Source: Arthrobacter saudimassiliensis (GTDB taxonomy: Bacteria > Actinomycetota > Actinomycetes > Actinomycetales > Micrococcaceae). From it: a stretch of DNA of 64,000 nt. The translations under genes and the position numbers were made by a program. The stretch's first letter is position 1. Each line of letters opens with the position of its first letter. Positions 16,450-25,015 of the stretch are shown in pieces. The notes beneath the pieces were generated by a model. It was not told where the DNA came from, made no database searches, and saw only the letters and a list, made by a program, of their open reading frames with translations. The stretch covers positions 496,001 to 560,000 of the forward strand of contig LN483071.1 in NCBI GenBank assembly GCA_900016675.1. Direction: 5' to 3'.

Positions 16450-17829
16450 TCAGGCGCCCAGGAAGGCAAGCAGATCGCGGCGGGCCAGTATTCCCAGCGT
16501 CTCGCCGTCGCGCATCACTAGGACGGCGTCGGCGTCGGCAAGGGCCTCGACGGCGGCGGCCACGGGCGCGGCGGCCCCGATCACCGGCAGGGCCGGGTCC
16601 AGGTGGTCCGCGACGGGGTCGGCGGCGGCCGCCTCGCCCCGGAACAGCTTGTCGGTGAGGCTGCGTTCGGTCACCGCACCGCGGACCTCGCCGGTCCGGA
16701 CCGGCGGCTCGGCCGCCAGCACCGGCAGCGCGGGCAGGGCTTCCTTGGCCAGGCGGGCAATCGCGTCGCGGACGGTGGTCTCGGGGCTGAGCCAGGGCAG
16801 CCCGGGTGCCGTTCCGGCGTCGCCGGCCAGGACGTCGGCCACCACGGTGCCGTCCTCTTCCCGGCCGAGGAAGCCGTAGGAGCGCATCCAGCCGTCGTTG
16901 AAGATCTTGCCCATGTAGCCGCGGCCGCTGTCCGGCAGCACGATCACCATGACGTCGTCCGGGCCCAGGTCCCGCGCGGCGCGGAGGCCGGCCACCACGG
17001 CCATGCCGGAGGAGCCGCCGACGAGCAGGCCCTCCTCGCGGGCCAGCCGGCGGGTCATGGCGAAGGACTCCGCGTCGTTCACCGCGATGACCTCATCCGG
17101 GACGGAGGGGTCGTAGTTCTCCGGCCACATGTCCTCGCCCACGCCCTCGACGAAGTAGGGGCGTCCCGTGCCGCCGGAGTACACCGAGCCCTCGGGGTCG
17201 GCGGCGATGATCCGCACGGGCCCGGAGGCGCGGTCCGCGGAGATGTCCTTGAGGTACCGCCCGGTGCCGGTGATGGTGCCGCCGGTGCCGGCGCCTGCGA
17301 CGAAGTGGGTGACCCGCCCGTCGGTGTCCTGCCAGATCTCCGGGCCGGTGCTCTCGTAGTGGCTGGCCGGGGCGGCCGGGTTGGAGAACTGGTCGGGCTT
17401 GAAGCCGCCGGGGGTCTCCCGCACCAGCCGGTCGGAGACGCCGTAGTAGGACTCGGGGCTGTCCGGCGCGACGGCGGTGGGGGTGACGACGACGTCGGCA
17501 CCGTACGCGCGCAGCACATCCCGCTTCTCGACGCCCACCTTGTCGGGTGTGACAAAGATGGTCTTGTAGCCCTTTTGCTGGGCCACCAGGGCCAGCCCGA
17601 CGCCGGTGTTGCCGCTGGTGGGTTCGATGACGGTCCCGCCGGGCTGCAGCCTGCCCTGCTTTTCGGCCTCCTCGATCATCTTCACGGCGATGCGGTCCTT
17701 GATGGATCCGCCCGGGTTCAGGTACTCCAGCTTCACGAGCACGGTGGCGTCGATGCCCTCCGTGACGTGGTTGAGCTTCACCAGCGGGGTGTTGCCGATC
17801 AGGTCCAGGACGGTGTTGGCATACTTCAT
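16450..17829 (-). CDS. cbs: Cystathionine beta-synthase with C-terminal CBS domains
   Basis: 459 aa. The catalytic half is a fold-type II PLP enzyme with Lys44 in NPGGSIKDR, PTSGNTG and GAGTGGTITG. The last 120 residues hold a pair of CBS repeats, the usual regulatory module. The enzyme condenses serine and homocysteine to cystathionine. The gap to metB is 60 nt on the same strand, so co-transcription is likely. The ATG at 17829 is placed by a -10 hexamer 7 nt upstream; extending the frame upstream gives low-quality sequence. Confidence 0.93.
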   Translation of the reverse strand: MKYANTVLDLIGNTPLVKLNHVTEGIDATVLVKLEYLNPGGSIKDRIAVKMIEEAEKQGRLQPGGTVIEPTSGNTGVGLALVAQQKGYKTIFVTPDKVGVEKRDVLRAYGADVVVTPTAVAPDSPESYYGVSDRLVRETPGGFKPDQFSNPAAPASHYESTGPEIWQDTDGRVTHFVAGAGTGGTITGTGRYLKDISADRASGPVRIIAADPEGSVYSGGTGRPYFVEGVGEDMWPENYDPSVPDEVIAVNDAESFAMTRRLAREEGLLVGGSSGMAVVAGLRAARDLGPDDVMVIVLPDSGRGYMGKIFNDGWMRSYGFLGREEDGTVVADVLAGDAGTAPGLPWLSPETTVRDAIARLAKEALPALPVLAAEPPVRTGEVRGAVTERSLTDKLFRGEAAAADPVADHLDPALPVIGAAAPVAAAVEALADADAVLVMRDGETLGILARRDLLAFLGA

Positions 17830-17836
17830 GGGCTCC

Positions 17837-17842
17837 ACGTTA
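17837..17842 (-). promoter_or_regulatory. -10 element of cbs-metB, leaderless type
   Basis: TAACGT on the minus strand followed by seven bases and the ATG at 17829. Confidence 0.5.
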
Positions 17843-17973
17843 CTGGCAGCCGCTGTCCGGGTCAGCCTCGGCTGCATCCGGCGTAGCAATGGCTCCCGCC
17901 GGTAGCGAACGCCACACCCCGCGGAGCGGTGACGGCACGGCTTCATGGGGGTGCCCCGTGAAAGGATGAAGCC

Positions 17974-18975
17974 ATGTCCCTGCCGGTGTCCGCGCTGCCC
18001 GATTCGGGGACCGGTCTCTCCGCCCTCGTCGAGCTGCCGGGCCCCTACAGCCTGGGTGCTTCCCTGGCCCCGCTGGCCCACGGGCGGCGGGATCCCACCA
18101 CTCTTGTGGGCGCGGACGAAGCCTGGCTGGCGTTCGCCACCGCCGACGGCGACGCGACCCTGCGTCTGGCCGTCCTGCCATCCTCCGGCGCTGCCGTCCC
18201 GCGCACCGGGCCCGCCGGGCCGGTGCTGGTCCGGGCGTCCGCCTGGGGTCCGGGTGCGGAGGCTGCCCTGGACCGCGTGCCGCGGCTGCTCGGCGCCGAC
18301 GACGACTGGTCCGGATTCGACGACGCCGGTTTCCTGGCGACCCTGCCCCGCCTGGTCACCGAGACCCGGCGGCGCAACCCCGGGCTGCGCCTGCCTGCCT
18401 GCGGGCGGATGCTGGACACGCTGGTGCCGGTGATCCTGGAGCAGAAGGTCACCCTGATGGAGGCCTATTCCGCGTGGCGGTACCTGGTGACGAAGTTCGG
18501 CCGGCCTGCCCCCGGCCCCGGGCCGGTGCATCTGCGCGTGGCCCCCGACGCCGCCGGCTGGCGACGGGTACCCAGCTGGGAGTGGCACCGCGCCGGCGTC
18601 GACTCCTCCCGTTCCGGGGCCGTCATGCGGGCCTGCGCCGCGGCGTCGGGCCTGGAACGGTTGGCGGAGGCTCCCGTGGGCGCCGACCTCGAGGCCCGGC
18701 TGCGTACGGTGCCGGGCATCGGCCCGTGGACCGTGGCCGAGACCGTGCAGCGCACGCACGGCGCCCCGGACACCGTCTCGGTGGGCGATTTCCACCTGGC
18801 CAAGTTCGTGGGGGCGGCGCTGACCGGCCGCCGGACGGACGACGCCGGCATGCTGGCCCTGCTCGAGCCCTGGCGCGGGCACCGGCAGCGGGTGGTGCGG
18901 ATGCTGATGCTCAGCGGCTTCCGGAAGCAGGCCTACGGGCCGAAGCTAGCCCCCGAGGACCACCGCCGGCGCTGA
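17974..18975 (+). CDS. DNA-3-methyladenine glycosylase, AlkA-like (HhH-GPD)
   Basis: 333 aa. The HhH-GPD fold is visible in the C-terminal half: VILEQKVT, hairpin VPGIGPWTVAE, then the catalytic aspartate in VSVGDFHLAK. Such enzymes remove alkylated bases to start base excision repair. The N-terminal 100 residues resemble the AlkA N-domain. The start has GGATGAAG just upstream. It is divergent from cbs and convergent with the ammonium transporter. Confidence 0.87.
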   Translation: MSLPVSALPDSGTGLSALVELPGPYSLGASLAPLAHGRRDPTTLVGADEAWLAFATADGDATLRLAVLPSSGAAVPRTGPAGPVLVRASAWGPGAEAALDRVPRLLGADDDWSGFDDAGFLATLPRLVTETRRRNPGLRLPACGRMLDTLVPVILEQKVTLMEAYSAWRYLVTKFGRPAPGPGPVHLRVAPDAAGWRRVPSWEWHRAGVDSSRSGAVMRACAAASGLERLAEAPVGADLEARLRTVPGIGPWTVAETVQRTHGAPDTVSVGDFHLAKFVGAALTGRRTDDAGMLALLEPWRGHRQRVVRMLMLSGFRKQAYGPKLAPEDHRRR

Positions 18976-19025
18976 GGCCGTGGCTCGGCACGGCGCAGTG
19001 ACGCCGCAGTGCTGGGCGACGCCGC

Positions 19026-20777
19026 TCAGTAGGGGGTGACGTCCAGGCGGTGGATGGTGTGGGGCTCGGCTCCGAAGCGCTTGAGGACCGCCACCACCGC
19101 TTCCTCGTGCTCGTCGTCCACCCCGGCCTGCACCCGCAGCCGGTCATCGAAGTCCAGCGTCCGTTTCTCGGAGCGGAAGAGCTCGGTGCGGATGCGGCCG
19201 GTGTAGACCGTGGTTTCCGAGAGCTCAACGGACCGCGCGCCGGCCATCAGCAGCGCGTCGCGCAGTCCGTCCACGCGGGAGGTGTTGACGACGGCGCTGA
19301 TCAGGTGGTGCACGTCCAGCGCGTCGCCGTGTGCCCGGACGGAGCCGCCCCTGCCCGTCCCTCCGGCCGCACCTGCGCTGCCGTCCGTGCCCGCGGGCCG
19401 GGCGGGCTGCACCCTGCCGGTGCCGGTGCCGGTGCCGGGTGCGGCGGGATGCTGCGTCCCGTCGTTGCCTCCTGCGCCGACCTCGGCGGGCGGCGCCCCG
19501 CCGTCGGCTTTCGCGCCGCGGCCGCTCGTCGTGGGCCGGGCCAGGATGCCGCTGAGGGCGTAGCCGGAGGCGCCCTGCTGGACACGGTCCAGGTCATCCT
19601 GCTCCGGACCCGGTTCGCGCAGGCCCATGGTGCGGCTGATCAGGGCGGCGATGATCCAGCTCAGGATGAAGGAGAACGCCACCACGGAGAGGATGGCCAC
19701 CACCTGGTGCCAGAGCAGACGCCCGCCTCCGCCGGCGAACAGACCGTCCGCGCTGACCGGGTTGATGGTGCTGTCCGCAAAGAACCCGAGGAGGAAGGAG
19801 CCGAGCACGCCGCCCACGAAGTGCACGGCGATGACGTCGAGTGCGTCGTCGTAGTGCAGCCGCCGCTTGGCCCGCACGGCGAAGCAGCACACGCATCCGG
19901 CCACCAGGCCGATGATCAGGGCGGAGCCGGTGTTGACGAAGCCGGCGCAGGGAGTGATGGTGGCCAGCCCGGCGATGGCGCCCGACGCCGCTCCCACCAG
20001 GGTGGAGCGGCCGCCGCTGAGCCGCTCCACCAGCAGCCAGGTCAGCATCGCGGCGGCTCCGGCGATGTGGGTGTTCATCAGGGCCTGGGCGGCGACGGCG
20101 TTGGCCTGCAGTCCGTCGCCGGCGTTGAACCCGAACCACCCGAACCACAGGATGCCGGCCCCGGCGAGCATCAGCGGCAGGTTGTTGGGCGAGGTCTTCG
20201 CGTGCGGCCAGCCGCGGCGCCGCCCCACGACCAGCAGGACGGCAATCGCGGCGGCGCCGGCGGCGGCGTGCACCACCATTCCCCCGGCCCAGTCCTGGGC
20301 GCCCAGCCGGACCAGCCAGCCGTCAGGATGCCACAGCCAGCGCGCGACCTGCGGATAGACCAGGATGGACCAGGCCGCCAGGAACACGGTCCAGCCGGCG
20401 AACTTCAGCCGGCCTGCGGTGGCACCGGTGAGCAGCGCCGGGGTGATGACGGCGAACATCATCTGATACGCCACGAAGGCGAGCGCCGGGATCGTGACGC
20501 CCGCCGCGACGGTGTGGAACCGGGGAGTGTCGACGTCCAGCAGGGCGAAGGCGTCAAACCGGCCGAAGACGGAATCCCCTTCGTTGCTGAAGGCGAGGGT
20601 GTATCCCACCAGCACCCAGGTGACGGAGATGATGCCGAGCGGAATGATGTTCTGCATCATCATCGTCAGCACGTTGCGGACCGGCACCATACCTCCGTAG
20701 AACAGGGCCAGGCCCGGAGTCATGAACAGCACCAGTCCGGCGCAGATCAGCACCCATGCGGTATCGCCGCCGTTCAT
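19026..20777 (-). CDS. amt: Ammonium transporter fused to a C-terminal PII-like domain
   Basis: 583 aa. Residues 1 to about 400 are an Amt/Mep/Rh channel with eleven predicted helices. The twin pore histidines are present in GGMVVHAAAG and IAVHFVGGVLG. Residues about 400-490 are a Gly/Ala/Pro/Thr-rich linker. The last 95 residues align with GlnB/GlnK: HHLISAVVNTSRVDGLRDAL, a short T-loop region (TGRIRTELFRSEKRTLDF, like xHTExYRGxEYxVDF), and RLRVQAGVDDEHEEAVVAVLKRF. The residue matching the modified Tyr51 of PII appears to be Arg, and the ATP-contacting B- and C-loop part after the third strand is missing. Amt is normally gated by a separate GlnK; here the regulator-like domain is covalently attached. 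Confidence 0.9.
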   Translation of the reverse strand: MNGGDTAWVLICAGLVLFMTPGLALFYGGMVPVRNVLTMMMQNIIPLGIISVTWVLVGYTLAFSNEGDSVFGRFDAFALLDVDTPRFHTVAAGVTIPALAFVAYQMMFAVITPALLTGATAGRLKFAGWTVFLAAWSILVYPQVARWLWHPDGWLVRLGAQDWAGGMVVHAAAGAAAIAVLLVVGRRRGWPHAKTSPNNLPLMLAGAGILWFGWFGFNAGDGLQANAVAAQALMNTHIAGAAAMLTWLLVERLSGGRSTLVGAASGAIAGLATITPCAGFVNTGSALIIGLVAGCVCCFAVRAKRRLHYDDALDVIAVHFVGGVLGSFLLGFFADSTINPVSADGLFAGGGGRLLWHQVVAILSVVAFSFILSWIIAALISRTMGLREPGPEQDDLDRVQQGASGYALSGILARPTTSGRGAKADGGAPPAEVGAGGNDGTQHPAAPGTGTGTGRVQPARPAGTDGSAGAAGGTGRGGSVRAHGDALDVHHLISAVVNTSRVDGLRDALLMAGARSVELSETTVYTGRIRTELFRSEKRTLDFDDRLRVQAGVDDEHEEAVVAVLKRFGAEPHTIHRLDVTPY

Positions 20778-21067
20778 CGGGGACCTGCCCCGGCGCGGGT
20801 GCGCTGATGCCTGCGCAGGGTTTCCGCCGGACCTGGCTGCTGTGGGAAAGATGAGCTTTCGATTGCCATGGCTCCCCGCTTTCGGCTGGGCCTTGGCCGG
20901 GCGTTCGTCCGCGGGCGTCGCGTTTCCCGGGTCGGGCCCAGGCGAACGCCGCGTCGACCGGCCAGGCTGTTCGGGCCCAATGAGCGTACCGCCGGCCGCC
21001 GGGCAGGCAGAAGGGCAGCCCGGCGGAACGGCCGGGGCGGGGCCAAAACAGCGGGGGCGGAGCGGAC

Positions 21068-21101
21068 AAGGGCGGCGGGAGCTGATGCTCCCGCCGCCCT
21101 T
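21068..21101 (-). terminator. Hairpin downstream of the formaldehyde dehydrogenase gene
   Basis: Perfect 15-bp stem (21068-21082 with 21087-21101) and a TGAT loop, about 77 nt beyond the stop of the minus-strand gene. Confidence 0.7.
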
Positions 21102-21102
21102 G

Positions 21103-21165
21103 CTGTGCCTGCCGTGCCGGCTGTGCCTGCTGTGCCGGCTGTGCCTGCCGCCCTGGCTGTGCCGG
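21103..21165. repeat. Tandem 9-bp repeat, seven units
   Basis: Units alternate between CTGTGCCTG and CTGTGCCGG, with two variants. The array fills the space between the fdhA stop and its terminator hairpin. Confidence 0.8.
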
Positions 21166-21178
21166 TCTGCGGGTCAGC

Positions 21179-22405
21179 TCACCCGGCGGCTCCGTTGAGC
21201 ATGCCGTTGGGATCGATCACGTACTTCCGGGCCACCCCGGAATCGAAGTCCCGGTAGGCCTGCGGGGCGTCGTCGAGGCTGATGGGGGTGGCACCGACGG
21301 CCTGGGCGATCTGCACCTTATCGTTGAGGATCGCCATCATCAGGTCCCGGTTGTACTTCATCACCGGGCACTGGCCGGTGGTGAAGGAGAGGGACTTCGC
21401 CCATCCGGTACCCAGGTTCAGGGAGAGCGAGCCGACCTTGGCGGCCTCATCGACGCCGCCTGGATCACCGGTGACGTACAGTCCCGGGATGCCCAGGGCA
21501 CCGCCGGCCGCGGTGATGTCCATGAGCGAATTCAGCACGGTCGCCGGGGCCTCCCGGGCGGCGTCGGCGCCGTGTCCGCGTGCCTCGAACCCGACGGCGT
21601 CGACCGCACAGTCCACTTCCGGCACGCCCAGGATCTGCTCGATCTGGTCCCGCGGGTCCCCCTGAGAGACATCCACGGTTTCGCAGCCGAAGCTGCGCGC
21701 CTGGGCGAGGCGGTCCGCGTTGAGGTCTCCCACGATCACGACGGCGGCGCCGAGCAGCTGGGCGCTGGCCGCGGCGGCCAGTCCCACCGGGCCGGCACCG
21801 GCGATATAGACCGTGGAGCCGACCCGGGTGCCCGCGGTGACGGCGCCGTGGTAACCGGTCGGGAAGATGTCGGAGAGCATGGTCAGGTCCAGGATCTTCT
21901 CCATGGCCTGGTCCTTGTCCGGAAAGCGCAGCAGGTTCCAATCGGCGTAGGGAACCAGCGCGTACTCCGCCTGCCCGCCGACCCAGCCGCCCATGTCCAC
22001 GTAGCCGTAGGCGCTGCCCGGGCGGTCGGGGTTCACGTTCAGGCAGATGCCGGTCTTGCGCTCCTTGCAGTTGCGGCAGCGCCCGCAGGAGATGTTGAAC
22101 GGCACCGAGACCAGGTCTCCCACCTTGATGAACTCGACGTCCGGACCGGTCTCCACCACCTCGCCGGTGATCTCGTGCCCGAGCACCAGGTTCGGCGGGG
22201 CCGTGGTGCGGCCGCGGACCATGTGCTGGTCCGAGCCGCAGATGTTGGTGGTGACCACCTTGAGGATGGCGGCGTGCGGCAGCTTCCTGCCCACGTTGTC
22301 CGGGTGCACCCCGGGCCCGTCCCGAAGCTCGAAGGTCGGGTAGTCGATCTCCTGCACCTCGACCACGCCCGGCTCGATGTACGCAACTCCGCGGTTTGAA
22401 CTCAT
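21179..22405 (-). CDS. fdhA: Glutathione-independent formaldehyde dehydrogenase, zinc-dependent
   Basis: 408 aa medium-chain dehydrogenase resembling the Pseudomonas putida FdhA group. The catalytic zinc site is seen in TTNICGSDQHMVRGR and LGHEITGEV; the structural zinc site has four cysteines in CGRCRNCKERKTGIC. The Rossmann part has AGAGPVGLAAAASAQLLGA. It oxidises formaldehyde to formate with tightly bound NAD in the known family members. The ATG at 22405 has AGGAG nearby; a longer start at 22453 lacks support. No C1-assimilation genes are adjacent. Confidence 0.9.
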   Translation of the reverse strand: MSSNRGVAYIEPGVVEVQEIDYPTFELRDGPGVHPDNVGRKLPHAAILKVVTTNICGSDQHMVRGRTTAPPNLVLGHEITGEVVETGPDVEFIKVGDLVSVPFNISCGRCRNCKERKTGICLNVNPDRPGSAYGYVDMGGWVGGQAEYALVPYADWNLLRFPDKDQAMEKILDLTMLSDIFPTGYHGAVTAGTRVGSTVYIAGAGPVGLAAAASAQLLGAAVVIVGDLNADRLAQARSFGCETVDVSQGDPRDQIEQILGVPEVDCAVDAVGFEARGHGADAAREAPATVLNSLMDITAAGGALGIPGLYVTGDPGGVDEAAKVGSLSLNLGTGWAKSLSFTTGQCPVMKYNRDLMMAILNDKVQIAQAVGATPISLDDAPQAYRDFDSGVARKYVIDPNGMLNGAAG

Positions 22406-22563
22406 CTGCGCTCCTGCTCCTGTCCGTGGGGTGACAGGCGGCAGAGACGCCAAGGCGGCTCTGCCCTGCCTGACCTGCGGCGGCGCCTGCCGGCAGGCGG
22501 CGTCGTCCGTGGTGACGGGAACACTACTCCCTGCGCGGCACGGGGGCCAGAGGCAAAAAGAGA

Positions 22564-22595
22564 GCCGGAAGCCCTCCGTCGGGAGGGCTTCCGGC
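22564..22595 (-). terminator. Terminator of the thioredoxin gene
   Basis: Fourteen-bp stem (22564-22577 with 22582-22595), followed on the minus strand by a short U-rich run from AAAAAG at 22556-22561. Confidence 0.8.
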
Positions 22596-22627
22596 CTGGT
22601 CTTTGGGGTGCGGCTGCCGGGGCCGGA

Positions 22628-23026
22628 CTAGGACTGCCCGGCGGCGTCGGAACCGGCCTGCGCCTCGCGCTCCTGCGCGGCCAGCTGCTCGTGGACGGCC
22701 TTCATGTCCAGTCCCTTGACGGCCTCCACCAGGCCGCTGAACTGGGTGGCGTTCAGCGCACCGGGCTGGGAGAAGACCAGGACCTGCTCGCGGAAGGCCA
22801 TCAGGGTGGGGATCGAGGTGATGCCCGCGGCCGCGGCGAGTCCCTGCTGGGCCTCGGTGTCCACCTTCGCGAAGACGATGTCCTGGTACTCGTCGGAGAC
22901 CTTGTCGTAGACCGGAGCGAACTGCTTGCACGGTCCGCACCAGTCCGCCCAGAAGTCAACGAACACGATGTCGTTGCCTTCGACCGTTTCGTTGAAGTTA
23001 GCCTCGGTGATGTCGATAGTTGCCAT
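22628..23026 (-). CDS. trxA: Thioredoxin
   Basis: 132 aa with the redox centre WCGPCK (Cys30 and Cys33), DFWADWCGPC and the cis-Pro segment SIPTL. It is about 25 residues longer than E. coli TrxA because of a charged, Gln/Ala/Glu-rich tail (VHEQLAAQEREAQ). It is a general cytosolic disulfide reductase. It is monocistronic, with a -10 element at the start and a terminator behind. Confidence 0.93.
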   Translation of the reverse strand: MATIDITEANFNETVEGNDIVFVDFWADWCGPCKQFAPVYDKVSDEYQDIVFAKVDTEAQQGLAAAAGITSIPTLMAFREQVLVFSQPGALNATQFSGLVEAVKGLDMKAVHEQLAAQEREAQAGSDAAGQS

Positions 23027-23032
23027 CCCTCC

Positions 23033-23038
23033 ACGCTA
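23033..23038 (-). promoter_or_regulatory. -10 element of trxA, leaderless type
   Basis: TAGCGT on the minus strand, six bases (GGAGGG), then ATG at 23026. The GGAGGG abuts the start codon, too close for normal Shine-Dalgarno pairing. Confidence 0.5.
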
Positions 23039-23120
23039 GCGGTCCGTCAGCCTGCTGTCTGCCGCTGTTCGCTTTCCGGTGAAGCTCCCGCCGGGCCGGA
23101 CCGCGCCGCGGGGAAAAGGC

Positions 23121-23154
23121 GAAGGGCCCGGAACCTTTCGGTTCCGGGCCCTTC
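23121..23154 (-). terminator. Terminator of tRNA-Tyr
   Basis: Perfect 15-bp stem (23121-23135 with 23140-23154), TTTC loop, then a U-containing run on the minus strand. Confidence 0.8.
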
Positions 23155-23161
23155 CGTTCGG

Positions 23162-23243
23162 TGGCAGATGAGGGATTCGAACCCCCGTAGGCTGTGCCAG
23201 CTGATTTACAGTCAGCCCCCTTTGGCCGCTCGGGTAATCTGCC
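23162..23243 (-). tRNA. tRNA-Tyr (anticodon GTA)
   Basis: 82-nt class II tRNA on the minus strand: acceptor GGCAGAT/ATCTGCC, anticodon stem CTGA..TCAG with loop containing GTA, a long variable arm, and T arm ending GGGGGTTCGAATCCC. The 3' CCA is not fully encoded. Confidence 0.95.
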
Positions 23244-23331
23244 GAACGTCTTCCGTGAAGACCTGCCGCAACAACGCGGCAAGACAACTTTACAGAAGAA
23301 TCCTCCAGTTTCGAAATCGGGCTCCGAAACC

Positions 23332-23604
23332 CTAGTGCCCGTGGGCGATCCGGGCCTGGAGGCGGGCGTAGAAATCGGCGGCCTGCTCCTCGGTGACGGT
23401 ACCCCAGGCGACGGCGTTGGCCAGGTCCCGGCGGATGCCGTCCAGCCGCTCGGCGGCGTCGGGAGCCGGGCGCACCGGGGGCATCAGGGCGCTTGGGAGG
23501 ACCGGGAAGGAGCGGAGGACGGGGGCGGGAAACGGGTGCGGGCCGACGGCGGAGCGGTCGAGGCGGTGACGATTCAGGGAGGTGTTCTGTCTCACGGGCT
23601 CCAC
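23332..23604 (-). CDS. Small hypothetical protein
   Basis: 90 aa. The first half is basic and Pro-rich. The last 40 residues (AERLDGIRRDLANAVAWGTV..) look like one amphipathic helical unit. The first codon is GTG; a second in-frame GTG lies three codons later. I do not recognise the family, and being a real gene is plausible but not certain. Confidence 0.5.
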   Translation of the reverse strand: MEPVRQNTSLNRHRLDRSAVGPHPFPAPVLRSFPVLPSALMPPVRPAPDAAERLDGIRRDLANAVAWGTVTEEQAADFYARLQARIAHGH

Positions 23605-23732
23605 AGTGCCCCGCCAGGGTTAAGCGAATCCCAACAGAACCTGAACGCAGGCTGTGAAACGGATCGGGCCGTGATGGGCCGGCACCCAGCCAGTACGCTG
23701 GAGGCAGGCAAGAACGCACAGAAGGAGAAGCC

Positions 23733-24224
23733 ATGGCAAGCGAGTCATCGTTCGACGTCGTCAGCAAGGTCGACAAGCAGGAGGTCGCCAACGCCCTCAA
23801 CCAGGCCCAGAAGGAGATCGCGCAGCGGTATGACTTCAAGGGCGTCGGCGCGGAGATCGACTTCAGCGGCGAGAAGATCCTGATGAAGGCCAACTCCGAG
23901 GACCGGGTCAAGGCCGTGCTGGATGTCTTCGAGTCCAAGCTGATCAAGCGCGGGATCTCCCTGAAGTCGCTCGACGCGGGCGAGCCCTTCGCCTCGGGCA
24001 AGGAGTACCGGATCGAGGCTTCCATCAAGGAAGGCATCGCCCAGGACGCAGCGAAGAAGATCAACAAGCTGATCCGCGACGAGGGCCCCAAGGGCGTCAA
24101 GTCCCAGATCCAGGGCGATGAGCTGCGGGTCAGCTCCAAGTCCCGCGACGACCTGCAGGCTGTCATGGCCCTGCTCAAGGGCTCCGACCTCGAGGTCGAC
24201 CTGCAGTTCGTGAACCTGCGCTGA
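23733..24224 (+). CDS. YajQ family nucleotide-binding protein (UPF0234)
   Basis: 163 aa, standard length. The start [24 protein letters not shown], the central [18 protein letters not shown] and the end DLQFVNLR are diagnostic. Some members bind cyclic di-GMP and others bind nucleic acid; the role here is not determined. AGGAG lies 7 nt before the ATG, and a TACGCT -10-like hexamer near 23694 suggests a leader of about 30 nt. A strong hairpin follows. Confidence 0.93.
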   Translation: MASESSFDVVSKVDKQEVANALNQAQKEIAQRYDFKGVGAEIDFSGEKILMKANSEDRVKAVLDVFESKLIKRGISLKSLDAGEPFASGKEYRIEASIKEGIAQDAAKKINKLIRDEGPKGVKSQIQGDELRVSSKSRDDLQAVMALLKGSDLEVDLQFVNLR

Positions 24225-24260
24225 TCCTGCGGGCCGCGGCGGCCCGGCACACGGATGCGC

Positions 24261-24299
24261 GACGGCGGTGCCTCCCCTGCCCGGGGAGGCACCGCCGTC
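24261..24299. terminator. Bidirectional hairpin between the yajQ-family gene and the phosphatase gene
   Basis: Perfect 17-bp stem (24261-24277 with 24283-24299) with a 5-nt loop between convergent genes. Confidence 0.8.
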
Positions 24300-24346
24300 G
24301 TCGTTTCATCGGTTGCCTGCAGGCTGCCGGCCAGCGGGCGGACCGG

Positions 24347-25006
24347 CTAGGAGGCCAGGCCTTCGGCGGCGGGTCCGTCCTCTCCGGCGTCCTGGAGCGT
24401 CCGCCCGCCGACGGCCTCGCCCATCCAGGTCAGCAGCTCCCACCCGGAGCCGCCGTGTTCCAAGACCACGATGCCCGTGTTGCTCAGTGGATTCGCGGTG
24501 ATGAAGTCCGGCGCCACGTTGGCTGCGCGGGCGGTGGACCAGGCGCGGATGATGGCTCCGTGGCTGAAGACCACCGGCGAGCGCAGGCCCGCCCGGAGCA
24601 TCCGGTCCACGGCTTCGTCGAAGCGGCCCAGGGTTTCGGCGCCGTCGGGGCCCGAGGGCATCCGCGCCTGAAGGTCGCCGCTGACCCAGGCGTACACCGT
24701 CTCGAGATAGGTCCGGACGGCCGCATCGTCCCCGCGCATCTCCAGGGACCCGGCGCTGATTTCCCGCAGCCGGGGATCGATCTCCACGGGCAGGTCCCGT
24801 TCCCGGGCGAGCGGCGCCGCGGTGTGCTGGGTGCGCACCAGGTTGGACGCGAAGAGACCGTCCACGGACTCCTGGCCGAGCGCCGCGGGCACGGCCCTGG
24901 CCTGCTCCCGGCCGAGGTCGGTCAGGCCGGGACCCGGCGCGCCGGTGTCCAGCAGCCGGCGCACGTTCGAGGGTGTCTGCCCGTGGCGGACCAGGGTGAG
25001 GCGCAC
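24347..25006 (-). CDS. Histidine phosphatase family protein
   Basis: 219 aa with the phosphohistidine motif LVRHGQT at the N-terminus, SNLVRTQHTA, LREISAG, and the second catalytic His in VVFSHGAIIRAW. Members dephosphorylate sugar phosphates or related metabolites; the substrate cannot be read here. The GTG start has AGGAG that overlaps the end of htpX, nine bases away, so the two are co-transcribed. Confidence 0.88.
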   Translation of the reverse strand: MRLTLVRHGQTPSNVRRLLDTGAPGPGLTDLGREQARAVPAALGQESVDGLFASNLVRTQHTAAPLARERDLPVEIDPRLREISAGSLEMRGDDAAVRTYLETVYAWVSGDLQARMPSGPDGAETLGRFDEAVDRMLRAGLRSPVVFSHGAIIRAWSTARAANVAPDFITANPLSNTGIVVLEHGGSGWELLTWMGEAVGGRTLQDAGEDGPAAEGLAS

Positions 25007-25015
25007 GCCGTGCTC

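Larger units (their letters stand above)
20778..21178. other. Gene-free region between amt and fdhA
   Basis: About 400 bp. The left part must hold the amt promoter, for which I see no clear elements. The right part holds a strong hairpin and a tandem 9-bp repeat. No convincing gene is present. Confidence 0.5.

Noticed and set aside
19050-20807. 585-codon open frame antisense to the Amt fusion gene
   Set aside because: The minus-strand frame has clear channel and PII-like motifs; the plus-strand translation is compositionally odd and has none.
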